Origin: Microbacterium sp.
Lineage (GTDB): Bacteria; Actinomycetota; Actinomycetes; Actinomycetales; Microbacteriaceae
Reading direction: 5' to 3'
DNA: 64,000 nucleotides
NCBI RefSeq assembly: GCF_031178445.1
Contig: NZ_JAPSIY010000001.1
Location: 62,001-126,000 of the forward strand
Shown: positions 36,201 to 44,143 of the stretch, one piece after another
Layout of the letters: every line of letters starts with the position of its first letter
Position numbering within the stretch: the first letter of the stretch is position 1
The notes under the pieces: generated by a model
Told to the model about the DNA's origin: nothing
Database searches by the model: none
What the model saw: only the letters and a program-made list of their open reading frames with translations
Made by a program: the position numbers and the translations under genes

Positions 36201-37054
36201 TCGGCGCCGCCTGGGACATGCGCGACACGATGCGCTCCTACAAGCCCGGGCAGCGAGTGGACACAAGCTGGTTCGGCGCGGTCGTGCGCCCCTACGTGGG
36301 CCCCGAGTTCTGGGCGCCGTACCGATCGGGCGATGCGGTGCAGATCAACGTGCCCTCCGCGGCGGACGGCGCGAACCCCGAGCGCACCGGCACCGTCGAC
36401 ACGTTCGCCGAGGTTCCCGGGACCAGCTACCTCGGCGAGCTGTTCGTCGACGGGGAGCCGTTCGCATCGTCCCCATACCAGGGGTCGTACGCGTGGGGCA
36501 TCCCTGACGGCGAGAGCACACTGCGGTACGTGCTGACCACGACGCAGGACGGCACCTGGCTCCCCACATCCACGAAGACGCTCACGGAGTGGTCGATGGG
36601 CTCGTCCGGCAAGGCCAGCGAGAATGACAAGCAGCTTCTGCCGATGATGCAGGCGAGCTACGACGTCGCACTGTCGAGCGGGGGCATCGCCGGCGTGAAG
36701 CGGAAGAAGAACGCCCCGATCGAGGTGGGCATCGACGTCGGTCACGTCTCCGGTGCCGTCGGCAGTGCCGCGGTGAAGGACGTCACCGTCGAGGTTCGCA
36801 CCGACGGCGGCGAGTGGGAGAGGATCGAGCTCGACCTCGAGTCTCGCGACGACTCGGGCCCCGGTGAGCCGCCCTCCGACGGCTTCGCCGACGGCCGCGC
36901 CTACGTCGCCGCCTACACGGCGACAGTGCCGGTCCCGAACAGCGGCGGGTTCATCGACCTGCGGGTAACGGCCGTCGACGAGGCGGGCAACACGTTCAGT
37001 CAGGAGATCGAGCGCGCGGTGCAGGTGGCGCCGGCGCGCGGCGCCAAGGGCTGA
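33227..37054 (+). CDS. Large secreted S8 family subtilase
   Basis: The 1275-aa precursor has a Tat/Sec-like signal peptide (RRSIIAGVSGIALAASGVAL ... AAAADP). An I9-like propeptide region follows, then a subtilisin domain with Asp245 (VAVLDTGYDD), His279 (GHGTHVAATIAG) and Ser451 (MSGTSMATPHVAGA). After the catalytic domain come several beta-domains and a protease-associated-like insert at about residues 800-905. There is no cell-wall anchor, so it is probably released to degrade extracellular protein. GGAAGGA precedes the ATG. A strong terminator follows. Confidence 0.95.
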   Translation: MRPSPRRAIPARRSIIAGVSGIALAASGVALTGGAAAADPDGEGTAAPEVLSAAEHSVTLITGDRVRVSTLSDGTSTVDVETAVEGAGYQTITVGDDILVVPDAASAYIAKGALDRDLFNVTQLIEFGYDDASVDATPIIVEHGSARRSAPPVGIKTETALPSIDASAATASHSDAAATWAALTGSPAAGARSFHPGGAFSSGIEAIHLDGKVRATLDSSVPWTGTPEAWDAGYTGEGVTVAVLDTGYDDTHPDLADRVLPESASFVPGEEVDVDTQGHGTHVAATIAGTGAASDGQHRGVADGSDLLVGKVLDKDGFGQDSWIIAGMEWAAERAPIVSMSLGSQQPSDGKDLMATALNNLAAETGSLFVVAAGNSTNPETIGSPGSAASALTVGSVDDPTGALSWFSSQGPLARSGALKPDLAAPGNEITAARSADSAGSGDYVTMSGTSMATPHVAGAAAIVKQQHPDYTAAQLRAALVSTATDVGLTAYQVGAGALDVAGAVEDTVLASGSGDFGTLLWGAEPTPVVREIEYTNRSQSEVTVSLDVSLADTTPGGGGGAAEGIVSLDAPTLTIPAGETRTATLTADPGDVPAGAQYSGTLIASVEGTEVARTALGIIAEAERYDLTVTATGLDGEPADTVGWIHNVETGWYTSIPVSGETTLRLAAGTYSLMSMMPVHSAPDSEGIALVGDPHIELDGATSVAFDARDTERVTVDVDEDGVESSYRRLDYVAAGFMGSATVPVWTDELYAQPLEAGDADQFSFTARWRLQHPTLSVNAGKLDLDVIAQPGGTLLDGDVSGHAVDIGTGTAEEVAAADVKRKVAVATVSDAVAPSSIAANAAAKGAALLILVNGDPAETSVWVGSDDGATPSPIAVAGISGVQGAELREQMAKKRVLIKATGIPVSDETWDVALYSDGSIPADLSYKPQLARIDTQYIGRDGELVGEFRYDFAPNAPTASGFLQRVDRGMERTEWVSTDDFRWYQTATLVGAAWDMRDTMRSYKPGQRVDTSWFGAVVRPYVGPEFWAPYRSGDAVQINVPSAADGANPERTGTVDTFAEVPGTSYLGELFVDGEPFASSPYQGSYAWGIPDGESTLRYVLTTTQDGTWLPTSTKTLTEWSMGSSGKASENDKQLLPMMQASYDVALSSGGIAGVKRKKNAPIEVGIDVGHVSGAVGSAAVKDVTVEVRTDGGEWERIELDLESRDDSGPGEPPSDGFADGRAYVAAYTATVPVPNSGGFIDLRVTAVDEAGNTFSQEIERAVQVAPARGAKG

Positions 37055-37062
37055 GCGCTGAC

Positions 37063-37102
37063 GACGGAGGGCCCGCAGGCATTCGCCTGCGGGCCCTCCG
37101 TC
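37063..37102 (+). terminator. Strong intrinsic terminator hairpin
   Basis: A perfect 18-bp stem (37063-37080 with 37085-37102) has a 4-nt ATTC loop. It sits nine bases past the subtilase stop and between convergent genes, so it may act both ways. Confidence 0.9.
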
Positions 37103-37150
37103 GCATTCGCGCGGGCTGTTCCGCGCAGGCTCAGTCGGTCTCGCTCGGTG

Positions 37151-37837
37151 TCACTCGGTGAACAGGTAGCCGCGCTCGACGTCGAAGCCGCCGATGCGCA
37201 GGCCGCGCGCGAGCAGCTCTTCCATCTGCGCGCGCAGGCGCATGCGCCACTCGTGCGCGGCATCCGGGTCCGAGGCACGCATGGCCTCGACGTCTTCGGG
37301 GATCTCGAGCGTCTCGACGATGGCCTCCGATGCCGGGGACTTGGCGATGTCGGCCAGTGCCCATTCGACGTCGAGGCGGTCGCTCTCATCGCCCGCGTCC
37401 CCGCCGCCGAAGATGCCGTACTGGTTCACCACATAGCCGGTGACCCGTGCCCCCAGCACTGTCAGGAAGAAGTGCGCGTTGCGGGCGACGAGCGGGTCGA
37501 ACGTCCAGGTGATCCGGCCGACCTCGCGCGAGAACGCCCACTGGCGCTGGTGCTCTTTGAGTTCGCGGCCCCAGCCCCGCCCGCGGTACTCCGGCAGCAG
37601 GGCGGTGATGTGCGAGTGCATGGTTCGCCGACCCGGCTCTCCGAAGAACGCGATCGACGCGCCGACCATGTGCTCCTCGCCGTCCCCGTCGAACAGCCCG
37701 ACCACATAGTTCCCGGACTGCTGCAGAGCGCGCAGCGTTCCCGCGTCGATGACGCGCTCGGGGCCACGGATGGAGTCGAGAAGCCCCTGGGCGTCGATGA
37801 TCAGTTCAACGGTGTCGAGTTCGCGGATGGTTCGCAC
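37151..37837 (-). CDS. GNAT-superfamily acetyltransferase (COG3375-like)
   Basis: The 228-aa protein has the acetyl-CoA loop region LLPEYRGRGWGRELKEHQRQWAFS and the following WTFDPLVARNAHFFLTVLGARVTGYVVNQYG, characteristic of the predicted-GNAT group COG3375 of unknown substrate. I place the start at GTG 37837 (VRTIRELDTVEL) because CAGACT then lies exactly six bases upstream, as at other starts here. An in-frame ATG at 37852 would add five residues and would lie within that hexamer. Confidence 0.85.
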   Translation of the reverse strand: MRTIRELDTVELIIDAQGLLDSIRGPERVIDAGTLRALQQSGNYVVGLFDGDGEEHMVGASIAFFGEPGRRTMHSHITALLPEYRGRGWGRELKEHQRQWAFSREVGRITWTFDPLVARNAHFFLTVLGARVTGYVVNQYGIFGGGDAGDESDRLDVEWALADIAKSPASEAIVETLEIPEDVEAMRASDPDAAHEWRMRLRAQMEELLARGLRIGGFDVERGYLFTE

Positions 37838-37897
37838 GTTCCCAGTCTGCATCCCCGGGGGCGTGAGGGGAAACGCGCTCGCACCGTGCCGCGCGCC

Positions 37898-38524
37898 TCA
37901 GCTGTAGGGGAACGCCTCTCCGCCCCCTGCGGCGAGCGCCTCGGCGACGATGCCGAGGTAGCGCCGCATCATGTCGTCCGGCATGGCGGGCATGCACTGC
38001 TCCCAGTACGGCAGGATCGCACCCCGGCCCTGCATCATGCCGGCCGGGCGCGCGTACGCCCACAGGTGCAGGTGCGCGGAGCCGTCGTTCCAGCGCGAGA
38101 AATGACACCGCGCCACGGCGGGGATCGCCTTCGCCGCCTCGGACACCCGCTGCAGCACCGGGCCGAGACCAGCCAGCACCTCGACCGGGGCGTCCTCGAG
38201 CTTCACATGTCGCCGAGGCGAGATCGCGCCGATGAAGGGAAGTCCGCTCGCTCCCTGCATCCCGCCGCTGACGCGCCACTCGTCGTCCTGCCAGATCGTG
38301 TACGGCGACGGACGGCAGTGGTGACACTGCGAGGGGTCGAGCTCACCGCTGCGGGGCTTCTCGGGCACGAGCATCTGCTCCAGCGGCAGCAGCTCGAAGG
38401 CGGCGATGCTCGGGGTGGGCCCGCTGCGGGGCACCCTGCTCGCGTCGAGGGTCTGCCCGATCGGCGCCCAACGATGCCAGTCGGTGTCGGCGGGATGCTG
38501 TTGCGGTGGCTGCGCGTCGCTCAT
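37898..38524 (-). CDS. HIT-like superfamily protein
   Basis: The 208-aa protein has a CHHC motif near residue 67 and a histidine-triad-like SAHLHLWAYARP near residue 150, with FIGAISPRRHVKLEDAP typical of HIT/GalT-like nucleotide-binding proteins. The triad is reduced to two histidines (HLH), so hydrolase activity is uncertain. Two starts are possible (38524 used; 38533 also in frame). It is divergent from the MFS gene across 60 bp. Confidence 0.75.
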   Translation of the reverse strand: MSDAQPPQQHPADTDWHRWAPIGQTLDASRVPRSGPTPSIAAFELLPLEQMLVPEKPRSGELDPSQCHHCRPSPYTIWQDDEWRVSGGMQGASGLPFIGAISPRRHVKLEDAPVEVLAGLGPVLQRVSEAAKAIPAVARCHFSRWNDGSAHLHLWAYARPAGMMQGRGAILPYWEQCMPAMPDDMMRRYLGIVAEALAAGGGEAFPYS

Positions 38525-38572
38525 GCCCCCCATCGAATCATGCTTCCGGCCCGATGCCCGGCGGCCGCACGA

Positions 38573-38578
38573 TAGCCT
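38573..38578 (+). promoter_or_regulatory. -10 hexamer TAGCCT of the MFS gene
   Basis: TAGCCT lies six bases before ATG 38585 with no Shine-Dalgarno sequence (leaderless-type start). Confidence 0.55.
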
Positions 38579-38584
38579 GCTTCG

Positions 38585-40027
38585 ATGGGTGCGGAAGACG
38601 ACAGGGCGAGAAGACGACTGTCCCGCATACCACCTCGAGGGGCGATCGTCGCCGTCCTCGCCTTCGTCGGCCTGTGCTCGGCCTTCATGTTCACCCTGGT
38701 CGTGCCGCTGCAGGCCGAACTGCCGGCGCTGCTGAACGCCTCTCGCGAAGACACCACGTGGGTGGTCACCATCACACTGCTCGTCGCCGCGGTGGCGACT
38801 CCGATCTCGGGCCGCCTCGGCGACATGTACGGAAAGCGCCGTGTCGTCGTGGTGCTGCTGGTGATCCTCGTCGTCGGATCGGTCATTGCCGCACTGTCGA
38901 CGTCGATCATCGGGGTGATCCTGGGCCGCGCCCTCCAGGGCGCGGTGACGGGCGTCGTGCCGCTGGGCATCGCCATCATGCGCGACGCGCTGCCGCCCGC
39001 GCGGCTCGGCACGGCCGTCGCGCTGATGAGCGCCACGATGGGCGTCGGCGGTGCGATCGGGATGCCGGTGGCGGCGCTGCTCGCCGAGCATGCCGACTGG
39101 CACATGCTGTTCTGGCTGGCCGCCGCGCTCGGTGTCGTGGGGCTCGTACTCGTCGTCATGGTGGTTCCCGACGACGTGCTGCGCTTTCCCGGGCGGCTCG
39201 ATCTGATCGGCGTGGCCGGACTCGCGATCGGCCTCACCGGCCTGCTGCTCTACGTCTCTCGCGGCGCCGAGTGGGGCTGGACGGCACCCGCCTCGCTCGG
39301 TTGCCTCATCGGCGGCATCCTGGTTCTGCTGGTGTGGGGTTGGTACCAGCTGCGCGCGAAGGAGCCGCTGCTCGATCTGCGGGTCGCCGCGCGGCCGGCG
39401 GTGCTGTTCACCAACATCGCGGCGATCGGCATGGGATTCGCACTGTTCTCGTCGAACGTGACCTTCCCGCAGATGCTCGAGCTGCCCATCGAGACCGGCT
39501 CCGGCCTCGGCCTCGACATGTTCGCCGCGGCGTTGATCGTGGCGACCTCGGGCATCATGATGATGGTCATCTCCCCGCTGTCGGGCTGGCTGGAGCGCAC
39601 CGTCGGACCGCGGCCCCTGTTCACCGTAGGCACCGCGGCCATCGTGCTGGCGTACGTGTTCGTGCTGATCTGGTCGACCGAGGTCTGGCACTTCCTCGTC
39701 GGCAACGTCCTCATCGGCATCGGGATCGGCTTCACGTTCGCCGCGATGCCGATGATCATCATGCGCGCCGTCCCGGCGAACGAGACCGGTGCGTCGAACG
39801 GCCTGAACGCGCTGTTCCGTTCCGTGGGGACCTCGACCGCGTCCGCGGTGATGGGCGGCGTGCTCGCCTCCATGAGCATCCAGGTCGACGGTGTCGCGGT
39901 GCCGACCCGTGAGGCCTTCGAGGTGTGCTTCTGGCTGGCGATCGTCGCCGGCATCATCGCCTTCGCCCTGACGTTCTTCATCCCGAGCCGATCGGCGGGC
40001 GAGCAGCATCCGGCCCTCCCGGGCTGA
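38585..40027 (+). CDS. MFS drug exporter, 14-TM DHA2 type
   Basis: The 480-aa polytopic protein has about 14 hydrophobic segments and the MFS loop motif ISGRLGDMYGKRRVVV, followed by RALQGAVTGVVPLGIAIMRDALPPAR (motif C/A-type sequence of DHA2 drug/proton antiporters). The substrate is unknown; relatives export antiseptics and antibiotics. It is monocistronic and divergent from the HIT-like gene. Confidence 0.92.
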   Translation: MGAEDDRARRRLSRIPPRGAIVAVLAFVGLCSAFMFTLVVPLQAELPALLNASREDTTWVVTITLLVAAVATPISGRLGDMYGKRRVVVVLLVILVVGSVIAALSTSIIGVILGRALQGAVTGVVPLGIAIMRDALPPARLGTAVALMSATMGVGGAIGMPVAALLAEHADWHMLFWLAAALGVVGLVLVVMVVPDDVLRFPGRLDLIGVAGLAIGLTGLLLYVSRGAEWGWTAPASLGCLIGGILVLLVWGWYQLRAKEPLLDLRVAARPAVLFTNIAAIGMGFALFSSNVTFPQMLELPIETGSGLGLDMFAAALIVATSGIMMMVISPLSGWLERTVGPRPLFTVGTAAIVLAYVFVLIWSTEVWHFLVGNVLIGIGIGFTFAAMPMIIMRAVPANETGASNGLNALFRSVGTSTASAVMGGVLASMSIQVDGVAVPTREAFEVCFWLAIVAGIIAFALTFFIPSRSAGEQHPALPG

Positions 40028-40067
40028 CGACGACTCCCACGTCGGCAACGACACGCGGAAGCGCGGG

Positions 40068-40661
40068 TCACGCCCGGCGGTAGGTGATGTGGGTCACCAG
40101 CGATGTGGCGCGCACGGATGCGCGTTCCAGGCGCTGCGCCGGCACCCCGTCGAAGATCCGCTCCCCCGCGCCGAGGATGCAGGGCGTGATGTGCAGGCGC
40201 AGCTCGTCGAGCAGTCCGGCGGCGAGGAACTGGTTCACCGTCCTCGCGCCGCCCGCGATCGAGATGTTCCGCTCCCCCGCCGCGGCGCGTGCGCGCTCCA
40301 GTGCGGCCGCGATGCCGTCCGTGACGAAGTGGAAGGTCGTGCCACCCTCCATCTCGATCGGGCCCTTGGCGTGATGGGTGAGCACGAACACCGGCCCGTG
40401 ATAGGGCGGGTTCGGCCCCCACCACCCGCGCCAGTCGCGATCCCATTCGCCTCGCACCGGGCCGAACATGTTCCGGCCCATGATCGTCGCGCCGGAGTCG
40501 GTGATCGCGTCGGCCTCCTCACGGTTCTCCTCGTACGCGTCGAACATCCAGCTGTGCAGCCATGCGTCGTCGATGTCGCCGAAGGGTTTCTCCTCACGCT
40601 GGTTCAGGCCGGTCGCGTAGCCGTCGGCGGAGACGGAGATGTCGCTGTAGACGATGCCCAT
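40068..40661 (-). CDS. Dihydrofolate-reductase-like (RibD C-terminal domain) protein
   Basis: The 197-aa protein has the NADPH-binding fold of the RibD-C/DHFR family: VYSDISVSADGYATGLNQREE, TIMGRNMFGP, VFVLTHHAKGPIEMEGGTTFHFV, and IAGGARTVNQFLAAGLLDELRLH. It is an actinobacterial paralogue group of unknown substrate, not the housekeeping FolA. GAGGAG lies seven bases before the ATG. It is convergent with the MFS gene. Confidence 0.9.
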   Translation of the reverse strand: MGIVYSDISVSADGYATGLNQREEKPFGDIDDAWLHSWMFDAYEENREEADAITDSGATIMGRNMFGPVRGEWDRDWRGWWGPNPPYHGPVFVLTHHAKGPIEMEGGTTFHFVTDGIAAALERARAAAGERNISIAGGARTVNQFLAAGLLDELRLHITPCILGAGERIFDGVPAQRLERASVRATSLVTHITYRRA

Positions 40662-40717
40662 GGGCGGCTCCTCACTGATCGCTCGTCCATAGGTCTACGC
40701 GGTCGCCGGGCGCCGCG

Positions 40718-41119
40718 TCAACGGGTCAGCGTGTGGGCGTCGGGGTCGCCGTCGCGGGGCGGCCGCAGCCGGTCGGGGATGGGCCACGGGAGGATAAGCG
40801 GCTGCGCAGACGGCCTGCTGACATCGCCGAAGTCGTCCAGCTTGACGACGATGCGGCCGCGAACGTCGCCGTCGTGCGGGGTGACCTCGATGATGCGCAC
40901 CCGCTGAGGACGATCCTCCTCGCCGTCCAGCATCCACGGATCCGCGAGCCACGCCAGCCCGCGCGCCTCCAGCGTCGCCTCGGCCTGCAGCCAGTCCGTC
41001 GCGTCCGATGCGCGGCGGCCGAGCACGTCGACCGCCACCCAGTGCTCGCCTTCGGCATGGATCCACCCCAGCAGCTCCCCGTCTTCACGACGGTGCGGAA
41101 TCCAGTCCTCGGTCGGCAT
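40718..41119 (-). CDS. Hypothetical protein, 133 aa
   Basis: This small soluble protein is rich in Trp, Asp and Arg (MPTEDWIPHRREDGELLGWI ... VAVDVLGRRASDATDWLQAEATLEARG ... RVRIIEVTPHDGDVRGRIVVKLDDFGD). The alternating strands suggest a compact beta-fold. I know no family or function. The ATG follows TACCGT by six bases, the leaderless pattern, which supports it as a real gene. The DedA gene ends 3' of it only 39 bp away on the same strand. Confidence 0.75.
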   Translation of the reverse strand: MPTEDWIPHRREDGELLGWIHAEGEHWVAVDVLGRRASDATDWLQAEATLEARGLAWLADPWMLDGEEDRPQRVRIIEVTPHDGDVRGRIVVKLDDFGDVSRPSAQPLILPWPIPDRLRPPRDGDPDAHTLTR

Positions 41120-41158
41120 GTGTCGACGGTACCGGAGGTCAGAGGCGCGTCGACGCCG

Positions 41159-41815
41159 TCATACCCGAGCGTCCACGAGATCCGATTCGGACTCGGCGGG
41201 TGCGCTCGCCGTCGTGCGGGCGAGCACCCGCCGCAACACGACGTCGACGATCCAGCCGAAGAGCGCGGCGACCGCCACGGCGAGCGCGATCGCGAGGAGC
41301 GGCTGGTCGTGCAGCCACCGGCCCGCGACGACGCCGAACAGTGCGGAGTATGCGGCCCAGGTGATTCCCGCGGCGACCGAGAGCAGCACGAAGCGACGCG
41401 GCGGGTACCCGGTGGCGCCCGCGGTCATGTTGACGGCGATCCGTCCGACCGGGATGTAGCGTGCCGTGAAGATGAGCAGGGCGCCGCGATGCTCGAGCCC
41501 GCGCCGCGCCCAGTCCAGGGCGGAGGCGACACGGCTCGTGCGCATCCAGCGGAACCGCGTGGTGCCGATCGTGCGCCCCAGCAGATAGGCGATGTTGTCG
41601 CCGGCGATGGCGCCCACCGCCGCCACACCGATGAGCAGAAGCAGCACCGGTTCGCCCGTGGCGCTCGCGATGGTCGCCGCACCGACCACGACCGTCTCGC
41701 TCGGCACGGGCGGGAAGAACCCGTCGATGGTGCACACCGCGAAGACCACGGCGTACACCCAGGGCGACGCGGCCAGGTCGGTCACGAGCCCGGTCAGGAA
41801 TGCGAGAAGGTCCAT
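41159..41815 (-). CDS. DedA family membrane protein
   Basis: The 218-aa inner-membrane protein has the DedA/SNARE-associated (VTT) domain: VPSETVVVGAATIAS, GDNIAYLLGRTIG and FTARYIPVGRIAVNMTAGATGYPPRRF with the conserved F-x-R-x-(I/V)-P-x-x-R helix-breaker. DedA proteins are undecaprenyl-phosphate or phospholipid flippases. ATG 41815 lies seven bases after TAGCGT; an upstream extension in frame lacks support. It is divergent from the first two-component system, with a palindrome between them. Confidence 0.93.
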   Translation of the reverse strand: MDLLAFLTGLVTDLAASPWVYAVVFAVCTIDGFFPPVPSETVVVGAATIASATGEPVLLLLIGVAAVGAIAGDNIAYLLGRTIGTTRFRWMRTSRVASALDWARRGLEHRGALLIFTARYIPVGRIAVNMTAGATGYPPRRFVLLSVAAGITWAAYSALFGVVAGRWLHDQPLLAIALAVAVAALFGWIVDVVLRRVLARTTASAPAESESDLVDARV

Positions 41816-41822
41816 GCCTGCG

Positions 41823-41828
41823 ACGCTA
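41823..41828 (-). promoter_or_regulatory. -10 hexamer TAGCGT of dedA
   Basis: TAGCGT ends seven bases before ATG 41815 with no Shine-Dalgarno sequence. Confidence 0.5.
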
Positions 41829-41873
41829 CGGATGCCGGCATCCGGCCCGCATCGCACCGAAGACAGGGGATCG

Positions 41874-41889
41874 CCTGACTTTCGTCAGG
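41874..41889. promoter_or_regulatory. Candidate response-regulator site CCTGAC-N4-GTCAGG
   Basis: A perfect 6-4-6 palindrome lies in the divergent region between dedA and the histidine kinase, 22 bp upstream of the kinase -10. It fits a NarL/FixJ-type dimer site and could serve the adjacent regulator. Confidence 0.5.
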
Positions 41890-41911
41890 TATGCGGACGG
41901 GCGCCGGTTCC

Positions 41912-41917
41912 TAGGAT
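41912..41917 (+). promoter_or_regulatory. -10 hexamer TAGGAT of the kinase gene
   Basis: TAGGAT lies six bases before ATG 41924 with no Shine-Dalgarno sequence. Confidence 0.55.
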
Positions 41918-41923
41918 GGGTGG

Positions 41924-43354
41924 ATGCTTCAGCGCACGGGCACGACCGGGACGAGACCCCTGTCGACCGCGCTCGGCGTCGTCCTGCTGTTCGTCGCGAC
42001 GTCGGTCACGCTGCCCGTCGCGCGCTGGGGCGACTCGGCCCTCGTCCTGCTTCTCGTGCCGTCCGTGATCGCCGGTTACATCGTCGGCCGCCGCATGCGC
42101 GGGCTGTCTTCCGCCGTGATCACGATCCTCACCGCGCTCGCGCTCATGCTGCCCGTCTCGTATCTGCTGCCGGGCGGCGCTCCGCTGGGCGATTGGATGA
42201 CAGGTGCGCTCATCGCGCTCCTCACCGTCGTCGCCGCCTGGTGGGTGGGGCGCTATCAGCTGCTGCGAGCGCGGCAGCGCGAATCGGACGCCGCGGTGCT
42301 GGCCGACCGGGCACAGGCCGAAGAGCGCGCACGCATCGCAGACGATCTGCACGACACGATCGGGCACGAGCTCGCGCTCATCGCCGTGCAGGCCGGCGCG
42401 TTGGAACTCGGGCGGGGTCTGAGTGCGCCGCAGCAGCTGCAGTTCCAGGAGCTGCGCGCGGCGGCGGTTCGTGCCAGCGAGCGCCTGCGCGAGGTCGTGC
42501 AGCTGGCCGGCCCGAACGGACCGGGCCGGCTGGCGCCCGTCGGAGGGGAGAGCATCGACGTGCTCGCCGCCGGAGCGCGCGACGCAGGCATGTCGGTCAG
42601 CGTGGCGTCCGACCGGCAGGCGCTGACCGCCGTGCATCCGCTCATCGCCGAACTGGCCGTCCGGGTGGTGCGCGAGGGTCTCACCAATGCGGCAAGGCAT
42701 GCGCCGGGTGCGGAGGTCGAGATCGCCATCGTCCGGGGGGATACCGACGCGGGCTCCCCCGCGGATGCGGACGGGATCGTGGTGTCAGTGCGGTCCGGGC
42801 GGCCGAGCGCGGACGCCGGTGCGTCGCACGGCAGCGGTCACGGCATCTCTAGCCTGCGTCGACGCGCCGAACTGCTCGGAGCCACGATCGCCGCACGCCC
42901 GGACGACGGCGGATTCGAACTGATCCTCCGCGCACCAGCGACGCCCGCACCCGCGACCGGATCGATCGTCGGCACCGCCGATGCCGAGCTTCGGGCGAAC
43001 GCGCGGGCCACGCGTCGCAGCCTGCTTCAGACGGCCGCGGTTCCAGGGTCGATCGTCGTGCTCGCGATCGCCGGGTTCCTCGCCGTGCAGGCGATCACGG
43101 TCGCTCAGACGGCCGTATCATCCGAGACGTACGAGGGCATCGAGCTCGGAGCGACGAGGTCTGCGCTCTCGCCGGTGCTGCCAGGGGGCATTCCGCGCCC
43201 TGCACCGGTCGTGGACGAGCCCGCGCTTCCGACCGGCGCGCAATGCGAGTACTTCGCGGCGCGCGACGGCTGGCTCCACTTCACCGATGCGACGTACCGG
43301 CTGTGCTTCCGAGACGGCGTTCTGGTGCAGAAGCTTCACCTGGAGGCCTCGTGA
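41924..43354 (+). CDS. Sensor histidine kinase with extra C-terminal extracytoplasmic domain
   Basis: The 476-aa kinase has four N-terminal membrane helices (residues 15-110) and a HisKA_3 helix RIADDLHDTIGHELALIAV with His143. An ATPase domain follows with the N-box REGLTNAARHAPGA and G-box GSGHGISSLRRRAELLGA. After the ATPase come another membrane helix (about 366-394) and 80 residues ending in a two-cysteine region (AQCEYFAARDGWLHFTDATYRLCFRDG) that should lie outside the cell. NarL-type kinases normally end with the ATPase domain. It overlaps the regulator gene by 4 nt (GTGA). Confidence 0.92.
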   Translation: MLQRTGTTGTRPLSTALGVVLLFVATSVTLPVARWGDSALVLLLVPSVIAGYIVGRRMRGLSSAVITILTALALMLPVSYLLPGGAPLGDWMTGALIALLTVVAAWWVGRYQLLRARQRESDAAVLADRAQAEERARIADDLHDTIGHELALIAVQAGALELGRGLSAPQQLQFQELRAAAVRASERLREVVQLAGPNGPGRLAPVGGESIDVLAAGARDAGMSVSVASDRQALTAVHPLIAELAVRVVREGLTNAARHAPGAEVEIAIVRGDTDAGSPADADGIVVSVRSGRPSADAGASHGSGHGISSLRRRAELLGATIAARPDDGGFELILRAPATPAPATGSIVGTADAELRANARATRRSLLQTAAVPGSIVVLAIAGFLAVQAITVAQTAVSSETYEGIELGATRSALSPVLPGGIPRPAPVVDEPALPTGAQCEYFAARDGWLHFTDATYRLCFRDGVLVQKLHLEAS

Positions 43355-44004
43355 TCCGCGTGCTGATCGCCGACGACGAGGCGATGATCCGCGCGGGCGT
43401 TCGGGCGATCCTCGAGTCCGACCCCGACGTCGAGGTGGTCTCGGAGGCGGCCGACGGGCGGGAGGCGATCACCGCCGCGCGGCGCCATCGGCCCGATGTC
43501 GCTGTGCTCGACATTCGCATGCCGGTGCTCGACGGGCTGAGCGCGGCCGCCGAGATCATCACGACGATGCCCGCGACGGCGGTCGTGATGCTGACGACCT
43601 TCGGCGAGGACGACTACGTCGAGCGCGCGCTGGGCGGCGGGGCACTGGGGTTCCTGCTGAAGGCCGCCGACCCGCGCGAGCTGATCGCGGGGGTGCGGGC
43701 CGTGGCCGACGGCGGCGCCTACCTGTCGCCGGAGATCGCGCGGCGCGTGATCGCGCCGTACCGCGAAGGTGCGCGCACCCGCAGCGCCGAGGCCCGGGAT
43801 GCCGTGGCCGCGCTGACCGATCGCGAGCGCGAGGTTCTGGCGCTGCTGAGCGCGGGGGCGTCGAATGCGGAGATCGGCCGACGGCTGCATCTCGTGGAAG
43901 GGACGGTGAAGGGCCACGTCAGCGCGATCCTGATCAAGCTCGGCGTGCGCAACCGGGTCGAGGCGGCCGTGCTGGCCCATCGCGCAGGTCTCGCGGGCCA
44001 CTGA
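43351..44004 (+). CDS. NarL/FixJ-family response regulator
   Basis: The 217-aa regulator has a receiver domain with phospho-acceptor Asp54 (VAVLDIRMPVLDG) and a LuxR-type output helix-turn-helix (LTDREREVLALLSAGASNAEIGRRLHLVEGTVKGHVSAI). Its GTG start is embedded in the kinase stop, so it is coupled to the kinase at 41924. The likely target is the palindrome at 41874-41889 between the operon and dedA. Confidence 0.94.
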   Translation: MIRVLIADDEAMIRAGVRAILESDPDVEVVSEAADGREAITAARRHRPDVAVLDIRMPVLDGLSAAAEIITTMPATAVVMLTTFGEDDYVERALGGGALGFLLKAADPRELIAGVRAVADGGAYLSPEIARRVIAPYREGARTRSAEARDAVAALTDREREVLALLSAGASNAEIGRRLHLVEGTVKGHVSAILIKLGVRNRVEAAVLAHRAGLAGH

Positions 44005-44059
44005 CCGCCCGGCTCGACCGACGCACCCCCGCTTCGCGTTCGTGGGGCGCGCGGATGGA

Positions 44060-44093
44060 GAACGCCGCCACGGCGGCCGCGGGACCGGCGTTC
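44060..44093. terminator. Hairpin between convergent genes
   Basis: An 8-bp stem (GAACGCCG / CGGCGTTC) encloses an inner GCCGCC/GGCGGC stem. It lies between the response regulator and the beta-lactamase-like gene and is likely a shared terminator. Confidence 0.5.
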
Positions 44094-44143
44094 TGGATCC
44101 GTTCCGAGAGGGGCGGATGCTGCTCGGCGGCGAGCCGCCGGCG

